From the NCBI RefSeq assembly GCF_001558155.1, contig NZ_LOAS01000011.1:1-64000 (forward strand): 64,000 nt of DNA. Direction: 5' to 3'. The position numbers and the translations under genes are program-made. Origin of the DNA: Aliiruegeria sabulilitoris (lineage in GTDB: Bacteria > Pseudomonadota > Alphaproteobacteria > Rhodobacterales > Rhodobacteraceae). Shown one piece after another: positions 18,755-27,079 of this stretch. The notes under the pieces were generated by a model. That model saw nothing but the letters and a program-made list of their open reading frames with translations, made no database searches and had not been told where the DNA came from. The first letter of the stretch is position 1; each line of letters begins with the position of its first letter.

Positions 18755-19669
18755 CTAGACGGACGCGGCGAGATCGCCTTCCTGCTGGATGAAATCGAGG
18801 AAAGCCTGCGCCGCATTGCTCAGTCGCCGCCCCTTGCGCCGCCCGGCATACCACCGTCTTTCCAGCGGAAACCCCGCAACGTCGAGCACCACGACTTCGC
18901 CCGCCGCCAGCTCAAGGCGCAGCGAGTGGAGCGACAGGTAGGCCACCCCCAGCCCGGACACCACGCCCTGCTTGATGGCTTCGACATCGTCGAATTCCAT
19001 ATGCGCCGGAAGCTCCACCCCGGCGTCCCGAAACACCCGCTCGACCGCAAGCCGCGTGCCCGACCCCCGCTCGCGCTGGATCACCTTCTCCGCCGCAATC
19101 CGTTCCGGAGAAATTCCCCGGGCGCCCGCCAGCGGGTGGTTGGCTGCGGCCACGAAGACAATCGTGTTCTCCAGGAATGGCTCGACAATGACGGTCTCCT
19201 CTTCGGCCGGACGCCCGATGATATAGAGGTCGTCAGCATTTTCCGCGATCCGCGCCAGAACCGTCTCGCGATTGGTGAACTGCATCCGTGGTTCCACGCG
19301 CGGGTAGCGTCGCTTGAACCGACCCAGGAGCTGCGGCAGCAGGTATTTCGCCGTGGACACGGCCGAAATGGAGAGCGGCCCGGCGACTTCCCGGTGCATA
19401 TCCTCCAGCGTCGCCTGCATCTCGGCAAGCCGCGCGAGGATGTCGCGCGAGGCCGTCGCGACCTCCTCCCCCGCCGGGGTCAGGAACAGCGCGCGCCCGA
19501 TCTTTTCCGTCAGCGGAAGGCCGAGTTTCTCTTCCAGCGCCTTTACCTGCATGGAAACCGAAGGCTGGGCAAGATGCACCTCCTCGGCGGCCCGCGTGAT
19601 CGATCCGTGCCGCGCCACGGACTCGAACAGGCGCATCTGTTGGAAGGTCGGCGGGACAAGCTTTACCAT
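18755..19669 (-). CDS. cbbR: LysR-type transcriptional regulator CbbR (copy 2)
   Basis: A 304-residue LysR regulator with a normal N-terminal helix-turn-helix (ITRAAEEVHLAQPSVSMQVKALEEKLG, shown here without its ends: HLAQPSVSMQ) and a CbbR effector domain including ISAVSTAKYLLPQLL. It is divergent from cbbL with about 100 bases between them. In bacteria that gained a form IA RuBisCO cluster, the regulator commonly travelled with cbbLSQO, and its divergence from the first CbbR fits that history. It most probably controls cbbLSQO. Confidence 0.9.
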   Translation of the reverse strand: MVKLVPPTFQQMRLFESVARHGSITRAAEEVHLAQPSVSMQVKALEEKLGLPLTEKIGRALFLTPAGEEVATASRDILARLAEMQATLEDMHREVAGPLSISAVSTAKYLLPQLLGRFKRRYPRVEPRMQFTNRETVLARIAENADDLYIIGRPAEEETVIVEPFLENTIVFVAAANHPLAGARGISPERIAAEKVIQRERGSGTRLAVERVFRDAGVELPAHMEFDDVEAIKQGVVSGLGVAYLSLHSLRLELAAGEVVVLDVAGFPLERRWYAGRRKGRRLSNAAQAFLDFIQQEGDLAASV

Positions 19670-19769
19670 ACGTATTTCTCTATGTTTTGGATAAATACAA
19701 TCTAATTTTACTTAGCATTCCGGTCAACTACCCTGGTTTCAACACTCGAATACAGGGAGGGAAATCGAG
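19670..19769. promoter_or_regulatory. cbbR2/cbbL divergent control region
   Basis: A 100-base AT-rich spacer between divergent genes. An inverted repeat GTATTT (19672-19677) ... AAATAC (19693-19698) fits a LysR-type recognition site beside the cbbR2 start. Further T-N11-A pairs occur in the stretch around 19700-19720. CAGGGAGGGAAATCGAG before the cbbL ATG is a strong ribosome-binding site. Confidence 0.55.
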
Positions 19770-21200
19770 ATGCCGAAAGATGGAGTGAAGTCTTACAGTG
19801 CTGGTGTGAAGGAATACCGGGAGACCTACTGGACCCCGGAATACACGCCGCGCGACACCGATTTTCTGGCCTGTTTCAAGATCATCCCGCAGGAAGGCGT
19901 GCCGCGCGAGGAGGCCGCCGCTGCCGTGGCCGCCGAAAGCTCGACCGGCACTTGGACCACCGTCTGGACCGACCTGCTGACCGATCTGGATCACTACAAG
20001 GGCCGCGCCTACGCCATCGAGGACGTGCCGGGCAGCGACGAGGCCTTTTATGCCTTCATCGCCTACCCGATCGACCTGTTCGAAGAAGGCTCGGTCGTCA
20101 ACGTGATGACCTCGCTGGTTGGCAACGTCTTCGGCTTCAAGGCCGTCCGCGCTTTGCGGCTGGAGGATGTGCGCATCCCCATCGCCTATGTCATGACCTG
20201 CGGCGGCCCGCCCCACGGCATTCAGGTCGAGCGGGATATCATGAACAAGTATGGCCGCCCGCTGCTTGGCTGCACGATCAAGCCCAAGCTCGGCCTTTCT
20301 GCCAAGAATTACGGGCGTGCCTGCTATGAGGGTCTGCGTGGCGGACTGGATTTCACCAAGGATGACGAGAACGTCAACTCCCAGCCCTTCATGCGCTGGC
20401 GCCAGCGGTTCGACTTCGTGATGGAGGCGATCCACAAGGCGGAGGCCGAAACGGGCGAGCGCAAGGGCCACTACCTGAACGTTACCGCGCCGACCCCAGA
20501 GGAGATGTACAAGCGGGCCGAATATGCCAAGGAACTCGGCGCGCCGATCATCATGCATGACTACCTGACCGGCGGTTTCACGGCCAACACGGGGCTTGCC
20601 AACTGGTGCCGCGACAACGGAATGCTGCTGCATATCCACCGCGCCATGCACGCCGTTCTGGACCGCAACCCGAACCACGGCATCCATTTCCGCGTACTGA
20701 CCAAGATGCTGCGCCTGTCTGGCGGCGACCACCTACATACCGGCACGGTCGTCGGCAAGCTGGAGGGTGACCGGGCCTCGACGCTGGGCTGGATCGACTT
20801 GCTGCGCGAGAAATACGTCAAGGAAGACCGCTCCCGCGGCATCTTCTTCGACCAGGATTGGGGCTCCATGCCCGGCGCCTTCGCCGTGGCCTCGGGCGGG
20901 ATCCATGTCTGGCACATGCCCGCGCTGGTCAACATTTTCGGCGACGATGCCGTGCTCCAGTTCGGCGGCGGAACGCTGGGCCACCCGTGGGGCAATGCGG
21001 CGGGTGCCGCGGCCAACCGCGTGGCGGTCGAGGCCTGCGTTCAGGCTCGCAACGAGGGCCGCGAGCTGGAGAAGGAAGGCAAGGACATCCTGACCGCTGC
21101 CGCCAAATCCAGCCCAGAGCTCGCAACCGCGATGGAGACCTGGAAAGAGATCAAGTTCGAGTTCGACACGGTCGACAAGCTCGATGTTCAGCACCGCTGA
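19770..21200 (+). CDS. cbbL: RuBisCO large subunit, form IA (green-type)
   Basis: A 476-residue form I large subunit that catalyses CO2 fixation on ribulose 1,5-bisphosphate. Active-site segments are intact: [11 protein letters not shown] with the catalytic lysine, [17 protein letters not shown] with the carbamylated lysine and acidic metal ligands, HRAMHAV, and loop 6 [10 protein letters not shown]. Sequence character ([31 protein letters not shown]) is that of form IA as in chemoautotrophic proteobacteria rather than the form IC/ID type usual in this order. Followed by cbbS and cbbQ/cbbO, not by cbbX. Confidence 0.97.
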   Translation: MPKDGVKSYSAGVKEYRETYWTPEYTPRDTDFLACFKIIPQEGVPREEAAAAVAAESSTGTWTTVWTDLLTDLDHYKGRAYAIEDVPGSDEAFYAFIAYPIDLFEEGSVVNVMTSLVGNVFGFKAVRALRLEDVRIPIAYVMTCGGPPHGIQVERDIMNKYGRPLLGCTIKPKLGLSAKNYGRACYEGLRGGLDFTKDDENVNSQPFMRWRQRFDFVMEAIHKAEAETGERKGHYLNVTAPTPEEMYKRAEYAKELGAPIIMHDYLTGGFTANTGLANWCRDNGMLLHIHRAMHAVLDRNPNHGIHFRVLTKMLRLSGGDHLHTGTVVGKLEGDRASTLGWIDLLREKYVKEDRSRGIFFDQDWGSMPGAFAVASGGIHVWHMPALVNIFGDDAVLQFGGGTLGHPWGNAAGAAANRVAVEACVQARNEGRELEKEGKDILTAAAKSSPELATAMETWKEIKFEFDTVDKLDVQHR

Positions 21201-21216
21201 TCTTCCCGACATACCC

Positions 21217-21239
21217 GCCGGCCCTACATGCGGGCCGGC
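21217..21239 (+). other. cbbL-cbbS intercistronic stem-loop
   Basis: A perfect 8-base-pair stem, GCCGGCCC (21217-21224) with GGGCCGGC (21232-21239), and a 7-base loop in the 67-base spacer. Probably an mRNA stability or processing element that sets large- to small-subunit levels; no T-tract follows, so full termination is unlikely. Confidence 0.5.
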
Positions 21240-21267
21240 CAGACCAGACATTCGAAAGGATACCGCC

Positions 21268-21624
21268 ATGAGCGCCATGCAGGACTATCAATCGTCGCTC
21301 TCCGACGTCACTAGCCGCAAGTTCGAAACCTTCTCCTACCTGCCGGAAATGGATGCAGACAGCGTCCGCAAGCAGGTCGAATACATCGTGTCCAAGGGCT
21401 GGAACCCGGCCGTGGAGCATACCGAGCCGGAAAATGCCTTCGACCACTACTGGTACATGTGGAAGCTGCCGATGTTCGGCGAGACCGATGTGGACCTGAT
21501 CCTGGCAGAGGCCGAGGCCTGCCACAAGGCGCACCCCGCCAACCATGTCCGGCTGGTCGGCTTCGACAATTACAAGCAATCCAAGGGCGCGGAAATGGTC
21601 GTCTTTCGCGGCAAGCCGGTCTGA
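21268..21624 (+). CDS. cbbS: RuBisCO small subunit, form IA
   Basis: A 118-residue small subunit that caps the L8 core. Typical segments are [44 protein letters not shown] and [17 protein letters not shown]. The short N-terminus (lacking the extension seen in carboxysomal form IA partners) and the following cbbQ point to the non-carboxysomal IAq type. No carboxysome shell genes are nearby. ATG 21268 follows GAAAGGATACCGCC; upstream in-frame extension runs into the cbbL stop region and is not used. Confidence 0.96.
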   Translation: MSAMQDYQSSLSDVTSRKFETFSYLPEMDADSVRKQVEYIVSKGWNPAVEHTEPENAFDHYWYMWKLPMFGETDVDLILAEAEACHKAHPANHVRLVGFDNYKQSKGAEMVVFRGKPV

Positions 21625-21630
21625 TTGCGC

Positions 21631-21657
21631 CCCCGGCTCATAGCACACGGGCCGGGG
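21631..21657 (+). other. cbbS-cbbQ intercistronic stem-loop
   Basis: CCCCGGC (21631-21637) pairs with GCCGGGG (21651-21657), just after the cbbS stop. It could protect the abundant cbbLS message from 3' decay and attenuate cbbQO, which are needed in smaller amounts. Confidence 0.5.
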
Positions 21658-21676
21658 ATCGCTTGGGGGAGGGAAC

Positions 21677-22486
21677 ATGAACGTCCAGAACATCGAACAG
21701 TACCGAGTCGGCGCCGAGCCCTTCTACCGGGTGACCGCCGGCGAGGACGCGCTTTACCAGGCCGCATACGCCCGCCGGATGCCGGTGATGCTCAAGGGGC
21801 CGACGGGTTGCGGAAAATCGCGCTTTGTCGAATACATGGCATGGAAACTTGGCCGGCCACTGATCACGGTGGCCTGCAACGAAGACATGACGGCCTCCGA
21901 TCTGGTCGGGCGCTACCTGCTCGACAAGGATGGCACCGTCTGGCAGGATGGCCCGCTCACCACCGCCGCCCGGATCGGGGCGATCTGCTATCTCGACGAG
22001 GTGGTCGAGGCGCGGCAGGACACGACCGTCGTCATCCACCCGCTCACCGACCATCGCCGCCAGTTGCCGCTCGACAAGAAGGGCGAGTTGCTCGAAGCGC
22101 ATCCGGATTTCCAGCTCGTGATCAGCTACAACCCCGGCTACCAGTCGTTGATGAAGGACCTGAAGCAGTCCACGAAGCAGCGCTTCGCGGCGCTGGATTT
22201 TGACTATCCCGAAGCCGAACTGGAAGCCGAGATCGTGGCAAGGGAAACCGGGGTCGATAGCGAGACCGCCGGCAAGCTGGTGCAGGTTGCCCACCGCACG
22301 CGCAACCTCAAGGGGCACGGGCTCGACGAGGGGATCTCGACCCGGTTGCTCGTTTATGCCGGCCAGATGATCGCCGAAGGGGTGGAGCCGACAGCCGCCT
22401 GCCAGATGACGCTGGTCACACCGCTGACCGACGATCCGGACATGCGCCAGACGCTGCAAGCGGCGGTGGAAACCTTCTTCGTCTGA
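21677..22486 (+). CDS. cbbQ: RuBisCO activase ATPase CbbQ (MoxR AAA+)
   Basis: A 269-residue AAA+ ATPase of the CbbQ/NirQ/NorQ group. Walker A GPTGCGKS is at about residues 39-46, Walker B is [13 protein letters not shown], and ISYNPGYQ carries the sensor-1 asparagine. CbbQ hexamers work with the adaptor CbbO to remove inhibitory sugar phosphates from form I RuBisCO. The position right behind cbbLS and before cbbO identifies it as CbbQ rather than NorQ. Strong ribosome-binding site GGGGGAGGGAAC. Confidence 0.94.
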   Translation: MNVQNIEQYRVGAEPFYRVTAGEDALYQAAYARRMPVMLKGPTGCGKSRFVEYMAWKLGRPLITVACNEDMTASDLVGRYLLDKDGTVWQDGPLTTAARIGAICYLDEVVEARQDTTVVIHPLTDHRRQLPLDKKGELLEAHPDFQLVISYNPGYQSLMKDLKQSTKQRFAALDFDYPEAELEAEIVARETGVDSETAGKLVQVAHRTRNLKGHGLDEGISTRLLVYAGQMIAEGVEPTAACQMTLVTPLTDDPDMRQTLQAAVETFFV

Positions 22487-22496
22487 GGAGACCGCC

Positions 22497-24839
22497 ATGA
22501 CCATCACCCTCGATGATTATCGCGACTGTTTCGCCAAGGCGCCGCCCGAGCTGGTCGAGACGATCGAGCCGGTCTTTCACGATGCGGCGCGGGTGATGAG
22601 CCCGGCGGGCCTGTCCGATTACATGGAGGGCGCGCGGGGGCTCACCAATCTCGGGCGCGGCCATGACCTCGTTTTCGCCTGGTTGGAGAACATGCCGTCG
22701 GTCGTGAAGGAATGCGGCGAGGACGTGATCCGCGATTGCCTCTCCGCGGCGATGAAACTCAGCTCGATGACCTCGGGCGAAGTGATCGCGCTGCTGGTCT
22801 CCTCGCTGCCCACCGCCGCGCGCCGTCTGGGCGATCCGGAGTTGCTGCGTGGCTACCTCGCGCTGATCCATTCGCTCTCGGCCAAGGCGGCGCGCGGGTT
22901 GCGGCCCATGCTCTCCAATATCGACGAGCTTCTGTCCAAGCTTACCCTTTCGGGCCTGCGCCGCTGGTCCAATTTCGGGGCGGAAGCCTATCGTCGCGAC
23001 CTGCCCAACCTGACCCGCTACTTCGCGTTGGAAAGCGCCGATTCCCGCAAGATGCTCCAGCAGGAGCGGCGCGGAACGCTCTTCATCGACAGCCAGCGGA
23101 AGCTGAATTTCTACCTGCGCGCGCTCTGGGGGCGCGACTTCTTCCTGCGCCCGACCGCAGCCGATCACGAAGGGTTCCGCCCCTATATCGAGAACCACGT
23201 CATGCACCTGCCGGATGCGCTGGACGACCTAGGCGACGTGACCGGGACCGAGCTTTACCGCGCCATGGCCGCGCATCAGGCCGCACATATGCAATACACC
23301 ACCGCGCCGATCTCCGCCGAGCAACTGACACCGGCGCAGATGTTCTTCATCGGCCTGATCGAGGATGCGCGCGTGGAGTGGCGGGCCGCTCGGGATTTTC
23401 CGGGGCTGGCCAAGCTCTGGGGCCGGTTGCTGAAGCGTTCGCATGAGAACCGCGCGGAACATGAAACCATCGAATGGCTGGAGAAATTTGCGGCCCTGCT
23501 GAACGATCCGAAAGCGGTGACGGGGCGGGAGGCGCTCGACGCGCTCGGGGCGAAGTTCCATGAAGAACTCTCCGCCCGCTCCGATGACAATAGCCTGTCC
23601 TGGCACCTGGGACTGGAGTTGTTCCACATTTTCGCTGCCAACCGCGATGTACCGAGCCTGCGCATTCTCAACGCCATCCGCATCCCGTATCGCGACGATA
23701 ACCGTTTCGTCTGGGAGTTCGAGGAGTTCGACTGGGCCTCGCACGGCGCCGAGTACATCCCGGCCAGCCAGCGGCAGGTCCGGAAATACGTCTCCGTCAT
23801 GGAGATGGCCCATGAGGTCGATGCCGAACTGGCCGGGGACGACGCGCAGGAGATCTGGGTCTGCATGGACGAGTTCATGCCCTACGAGGATGCTGGCGAA
23901 GCGACGACCAGCTTCAACGACATGTGGGGCAAGGAGCCGATCTCGGCCCCCTTCCACTACCACGAGTGGGACTACCAGGTGCAGTTGCACCGGCCGGATT
24001 GGGCCACGGTCTATGAACGTCGCGCGAGCAAGGGCGATGCGGGCAATGTCGAGGCGATCCTCGCCGAGCACCGGCCCGTCGCGCATCGCATCCGCCAGAT
24101 CATCGACATGCTGACGCCGGCGGGCGTGCAACGGGTACGCAACATGGAAGATGGCGACGAGATCGACCTCAACGCCGCCGTGGACGCGATGATCGCCATT
24201 CGCATGGGCAAGCAGCCCAACCCGCGCATCACCATGCGCAACGTGATCAACTCCCGCGACCTTGCCGTCACGCTCCTGCTGGACCTCTCCGAGAGCACGA
24301 ACGACGCCGCCCCGGGCAGCGACAAGACCGTGCTGGAGCTGACCCGTGAAGCCGCGACGCTCGTGGCCACGGCCATGTCGGGCATCGGCGACCCGTTCGC
24401 GATCCACGGTTTCGCCTCCGACGGGCGGCATGACGTGCATTACTACCGCTTCAAGGATTTCAACCAGCGCTTCGACGACGAGGCCAAGGCGCGGCTCGAC
24501 GGGATGAAGGGCGGGCTTTCGACCCGCATGGGCGCGGCGCTGCGCCATGCCGGGGTCGGACTTTTGAAACAGCCCGAGCAGCGCAAGCTGATCTTGCTGG
24601 TGACCGATGGCGCCCCCGCCGATATCGACGAGCGCGACCCGCAACACTTGCGCCACGACACGAAAAAGGCGGTTGATGAGTTGCAGGCGAAAGGGGTTCT
24701 TACCTATTGCCTGACGCTGGACCCGGAAGCCGACAGCTATGTCAAACGGGTCTTCGGCACCAATAATTACACCATCATGGACCAAGTTGCGCGACTGCCG
24801 GAAAAACTGCCCGCCTTGTTCGCGAGCCTGACAAGCTGA
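22497..24839 (+). CDS. cbbO: RuBisCO activase adaptor CbbO (VWA domain)
   Basis: A 780-residue CbbO protein, starting ten bases after cbbQ behind GAGGAGACC. A long helical N-terminal half binds the CbbQ ring in characterised systems. The last 190 or so residues form a von Willebrand A domain with an intact MIDAS motif LLDLSEST (DxSxS), a downstream TDGAP loop and threonines. The VWA domain docks on RuBisCO while CbbQ drives remodelling. NorD-like proteins are related, but the cbb context decides. Length matches known CbbO (about 760-800). Confidence 0.93.
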   Translation: MTITLDDYRDCFAKAPPELVETIEPVFHDAARVMSPAGLSDYMEGARGLTNLGRGHDLVFAWLENMPSVVKECGEDVIRDCLSAAMKLSSMTSGEVIALLVSSLPTAARRLGDPELLRGYLALIHSLSAKAARGLRPMLSNIDELLSKLTLSGLRRWSNFGAEAYRRDLPNLTRYFALESADSRKMLQQERRGTLFIDSQRKLNFYLRALWGRDFFLRPTAADHEGFRPYIENHVMHLPDALDDLGDVTGTELYRAMAAHQAAHMQYTTAPISAEQLTPAQMFFIGLIEDARVEWRAARDFPGLAKLWGRLLKRSHENRAEHETIEWLEKFAALLNDPKAVTGREALDALGAKFHEELSARSDDNSLSWHLGLELFHIFAANRDVPSLRILNAIRIPYRDDNRFVWEFEEFDWASHGAEYIPASQRQVRKYVSVMEMAHEVDAELAGDDAQEIWVCMDEFMPYEDAGEATTSFNDMWGKEPISAPFHYHEWDYQVQLHRPDWATVYERRASKGDAGNVEAILAEHRPVAHRIRQIIDMLTPAGVQRVRNMEDGDEIDLNAAVDAMIAIRMGKQPNPRITMRNVINSRDLAVTLLLDLSESTNDAAPGSDKTVLELTREAATLVATAMSGIGDPFAIHGFASDGRHDVHYYRFKDFNQRFDDEAKARLDGMKGGLSTRMGAALRHAGVGLLKQPEQRKLILLVTDGAPADIDERDPQHLRHDTKKAVDELQAKGVLTYCLTLDPEADSYVKRVFGTNNYTIMDQVARLPEKLPALFASLTS

Positions 24840-24998
24840 TGCCATTTTCCGCCGATGCCGCAGCCCATCGCGCAGAATATATGTCTCGACTGATGCCGCA
24901 ACTTGATAGGGTGTATTTTTGATATATATTATTATTGCTGTCCTCCAGACGCTGCCTTGAGAAGGAGACGGCTGCCGAACTTAAGGGGGAGGTGTGAC

Positions 24999-25547
24999 AT
25001 GGCGCGGGTTGAGCGGCCTGAAAATGGTCCTTGTTACGTGATATACCAGATCCACATGGACTATCCGGAGGGGCGGTTGACCTATACCGGTCGCACGACC
25101 TGCAAGCTCTCCGCCATTCGCAATCGCGCCTGCCGGGAAGTGGACCGGTTGTTGCGGGGCGTCCCCTCGACCAGATCGCATCACAGCCGGGCAATTCACA
25201 TCGCCTCGGCCGCCGCGCTGATAGAAGGCTGGCCGATGGCGTTTGAGGTCAAGGCCTACACGGACAGCCGCCAGGAAGCGATCGACCTCGAACACCGCTT
25301 CAAGGCTGAAATTCCGGCTGAAACCTCTCTCAACGGCATGGGATCGGCGAAGCTGCTCAAAGCCTGTCGCCTTGTCATTGCCGAGCATCTGCAACGGCAA
25401 GGTATGGAAAACCATCGGATTCGCTCTGCGTTGAACCTGGAGAAGCTCCCCGAGCAGAGCCACCACTATGCTCGCCCGATGGCGGAGCCGCCACTGGCAC
25501 GTGCCAGCAAGCCCGAGAGGGCGTCCAGTCGGCGAACCGAAGGTTGA
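24999..25547 (+). CDS. divergent GIY-YIG-like domain protein
   Basis: 182 residues, not identified with certainty. The first 115 residues follow the GIY-YIG nuclease layout: first strand CYVIYQIH (12-19), second LTYTGRTT (27-34, replacing YIGxT), arginines R41/R43 after it, then the AFEVKAYTDSRQEAIDLEHRF segment with a glutamate (E98) where the metal-binding glutamate belongs, and LNG (111-113). The GIY half is degenerate. The C-terminal 60 residues are basic. Start ATG 24999 has GGGGGAGG six bases upstream. Located after cbbO but with its own AT-rich upstream region, so probably a separate accessory gene. Confidence 0.55.
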   Translation: MARVERPENGPCYVIYQIHMDYPEGRLTYTGRTTCKLSAIRNRACREVDRLLRGVPSTRSHHSRAIHIASAAALIEGWPMAFEVKAYTDSRQEAIDLEHRFKAEIPAETSLNGMGSAKLLKACRLVIAEHLQRQGMENHRIRSALNLEKLPEQSHHYARPMAEPPLARASKPERASSRRTEG

Positions 25548-25846
25548 ACGGCTAAAAATGCAGCGTCGGGCCTTGGTCAAGCTCCTGCAGCCGCGCCGAC
25601 TCTTGTGGTCCCATTGCCCGGCCGACCTCCTTCAGATTTTCGTGAATCGTATCGGCATGGGGATCTATCTGCGAAGGAATGCCCGCGATGGATTTCGACA
25701 CGGCATGGAACCCGGCAACCGAAACAGTTGAAGTCTCGGGGGGGGGGCGCAAACCGGGATGGTCACCTATGCGGACAATACGGACTGCTTTCCATGCTTG
25801 GTTTGCCGCCTTTGAAACTCAGACGGAGACAAGCAAATTTGTTCGA
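25548..25846. other. spacer with short leftward open frame and a G10 run
   Basis: About 300 bases with no clear gene. A leftward frame at 25552-25752 (66 residues, ending QELDQGPTLHF) has protein-like composition near its C-terminus but no recognised family. It begins just past a run of ten G residues at 25738-25747, so a frameshift there could have cut it from a longer ancestor. I treat it as a possible gene remnant. Confidence 0.3.
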
Positions 25847-26272
25847 TCAGCTGATCAGTCCCAACTGCCGAGCGATGGTGGCGCTGTCATAGTAATCTCG
25901 TCCCTCGACCACCATGCCATCTTTGACGCGCATCACTGAACAATACCGGACTTCGGCTCTCTTGCCGGTCGGCGGGAAATCTCCAAGGCTTGAGCGTAGA
26001 ACCCCGGTATACGTGCCAGTGTTACGAAACTCGACCGTCGCCCACTGCCCGTCCTGGCTGACAATGACGTTTTCGACTTTGCAAAGTCCGTCCGGGAACG
26101 CCTCGCGCCAGCGAAAATAGTCCGACTTGTAGGCTTCCTTTCCAGGAAGCTTCTCGCCGCGGGCAATATCCTCGAAAGCGCAGTCGTCAGCGATTACCTC
26201 TGCGCCGCGATCAGGATCGCGCATATCCCACGACTCGTGAAATTGTCGAACAACCTTTTCCGTAGGGTGCAT
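25847..26272 (-). CDS. SnoaL-like/NTF2-fold protein
   Basis: 141 residues with the NTF2-like cone fold of SnoaL/ester-cyclase type proteins: N-terminal helix VRQFHESWDMRDPDRGAEVIADD, FEDIARGE, the KSDYFRWREAFPDGLCKVENVI segment, TVEFRNTGTYTG and C-terminal VMRVKDGMVVEGRDYYDSATIARQLGL. Family members bind hydrophobic ligands or act as isomerases/cyclases; the substrate is unknown here. It stands alone in a decayed region. Confidence 0.72.
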   Translation of the reverse strand: MHPTEKVVRQFHESWDMRDPDRGAEVIADDCAFEDIARGEKLPGKEAYKSDYFRWREAFPDGLCKVENVIVSQDGQWATVEFRNTGTYTGVLRSSLGDFPPTGKRAEVRYCSVMRVKDGMVVEGRDYYDSATIARQLGLIS

Positions 26273-26401
26273 GATCTTGGCCCTGTGAGAGGAGCTGGAT
26301 AGAATTTAGCTGCCTACCTTCGCCAGTCCACTGGAAAGTGTATTTCCGGGCTCCGAGGTGACATTTGACCGGCTCAACGATGCATGGATGATTTCTGCGG
26401 G

Positions 26402-26540
26402 CTAAACGCCCGCTAGTCCACATAAGGGCTTGATGAACTTGTCGTATCGGGCGTTGAGCGAGTTCCCGTCTTGGATGTGATCGCAGCCGACGACGATAAG
26501 CTCGGTCCCACCATGCGCCGTCAGTTTCGCCTAGCCTTTG
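26402..26540 (-). pseudogene. remnant resembling the C-terminal end of an NTF2-like protein
   Basis: A leftward frame interrupted by a TAG and lacking any plausible start encodes about 42 protein-like residues containing GGTELIVVGCDHIQDG, KFIKPL and a terminal GLAGV. The pattern resembles the last strand and helix of NTF2-fold proteins, but the match is weak. Sequence beyond it on the same strand shows no sensible continuation. Confidence 0.25.
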
Positions 26541-26696
26541 CCCCCGCCTGAACAGAGAACGGCAGCAGCCGGCACCAAGGGCTTCTTCGCACGTTCCAAG
26601 GTGTTGGGTTGTCCGTGCTTCGACTTTCGAAATCGTCTCCGTCTTTCGCCGGAAATACTGGGCCTTCTTTTTGGCGTCCTCGATCCGGGCCGGGCC

Positions 26697-27003
26697 CAGA
26701 TCGTCGAGGGCAATTTCGACGTAAGCGCCGGCGGCACCGTGATGCGCGACGGCATCGCGTACAATTTCGAGTCCGGCGAGGTGCTCTTGTTCCTGCCCGG
26801 CGAGAGTATCACACAGATCCCCGGGCGACTGGAATGCCTTCTGGGGCGACGGCGACGATATGCTGACCGGCGAGGTCAATACAGTCCATGACAACCTGAA
26901 CGACAATTTCTTTCGCGCCCCAATTGGCCGCTTCTCTGCAGTCCCAAAAGATTCTGAACCCACGATTCTACTGTTAAGCGGCCATGATCGTGGGCTGAAG
27001 ATA
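26697..27003 (+). pseudogene. D-lyxose isomerase-like (cupin) pseudogene, frameshifted
   Basis: Two adjacent frames together match the C-terminal half of D-lyxose ketol-isomerase. The first (frame of 26697) carries GEVLLFLPGESITQIPG. The match then jumps frame at about 26816-26825 into DWNAFWGDGDDMLTGEVNTV, followed by HDNLNDNFFRAPIGRF. Family members read roughly PGESI.L.PG.YH.FW, then GEVS.VNDD..DN.F. The metal-binding histidine of the YH pair is asparagine here, and the N-terminal half with the other metal ligands is not found. The gene is dead: truncated, frameshifted and missing ligands. Confidence 0.68.
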
Positions 27004-27079
27004 GGTGATCTCCGCTTCGGCGGTGCCTGTTACCCGCCGACCGGCCAAACTCACGCAATTCTTCTCGGCTACCAGTCAA

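Noticed and set aside
23229-24845. Long leftward frame opposite cbbO
   Set aside because: Antisense to CbbO, with a degenerate composition.
25850-25865. 12-bp palindrome GATCAGCTGATC near the SnoaL-like stop as a terminator or operator
   Set aside because: It lies over the last codons of the gene, has no loop or T-tract, and can be explained by chance.
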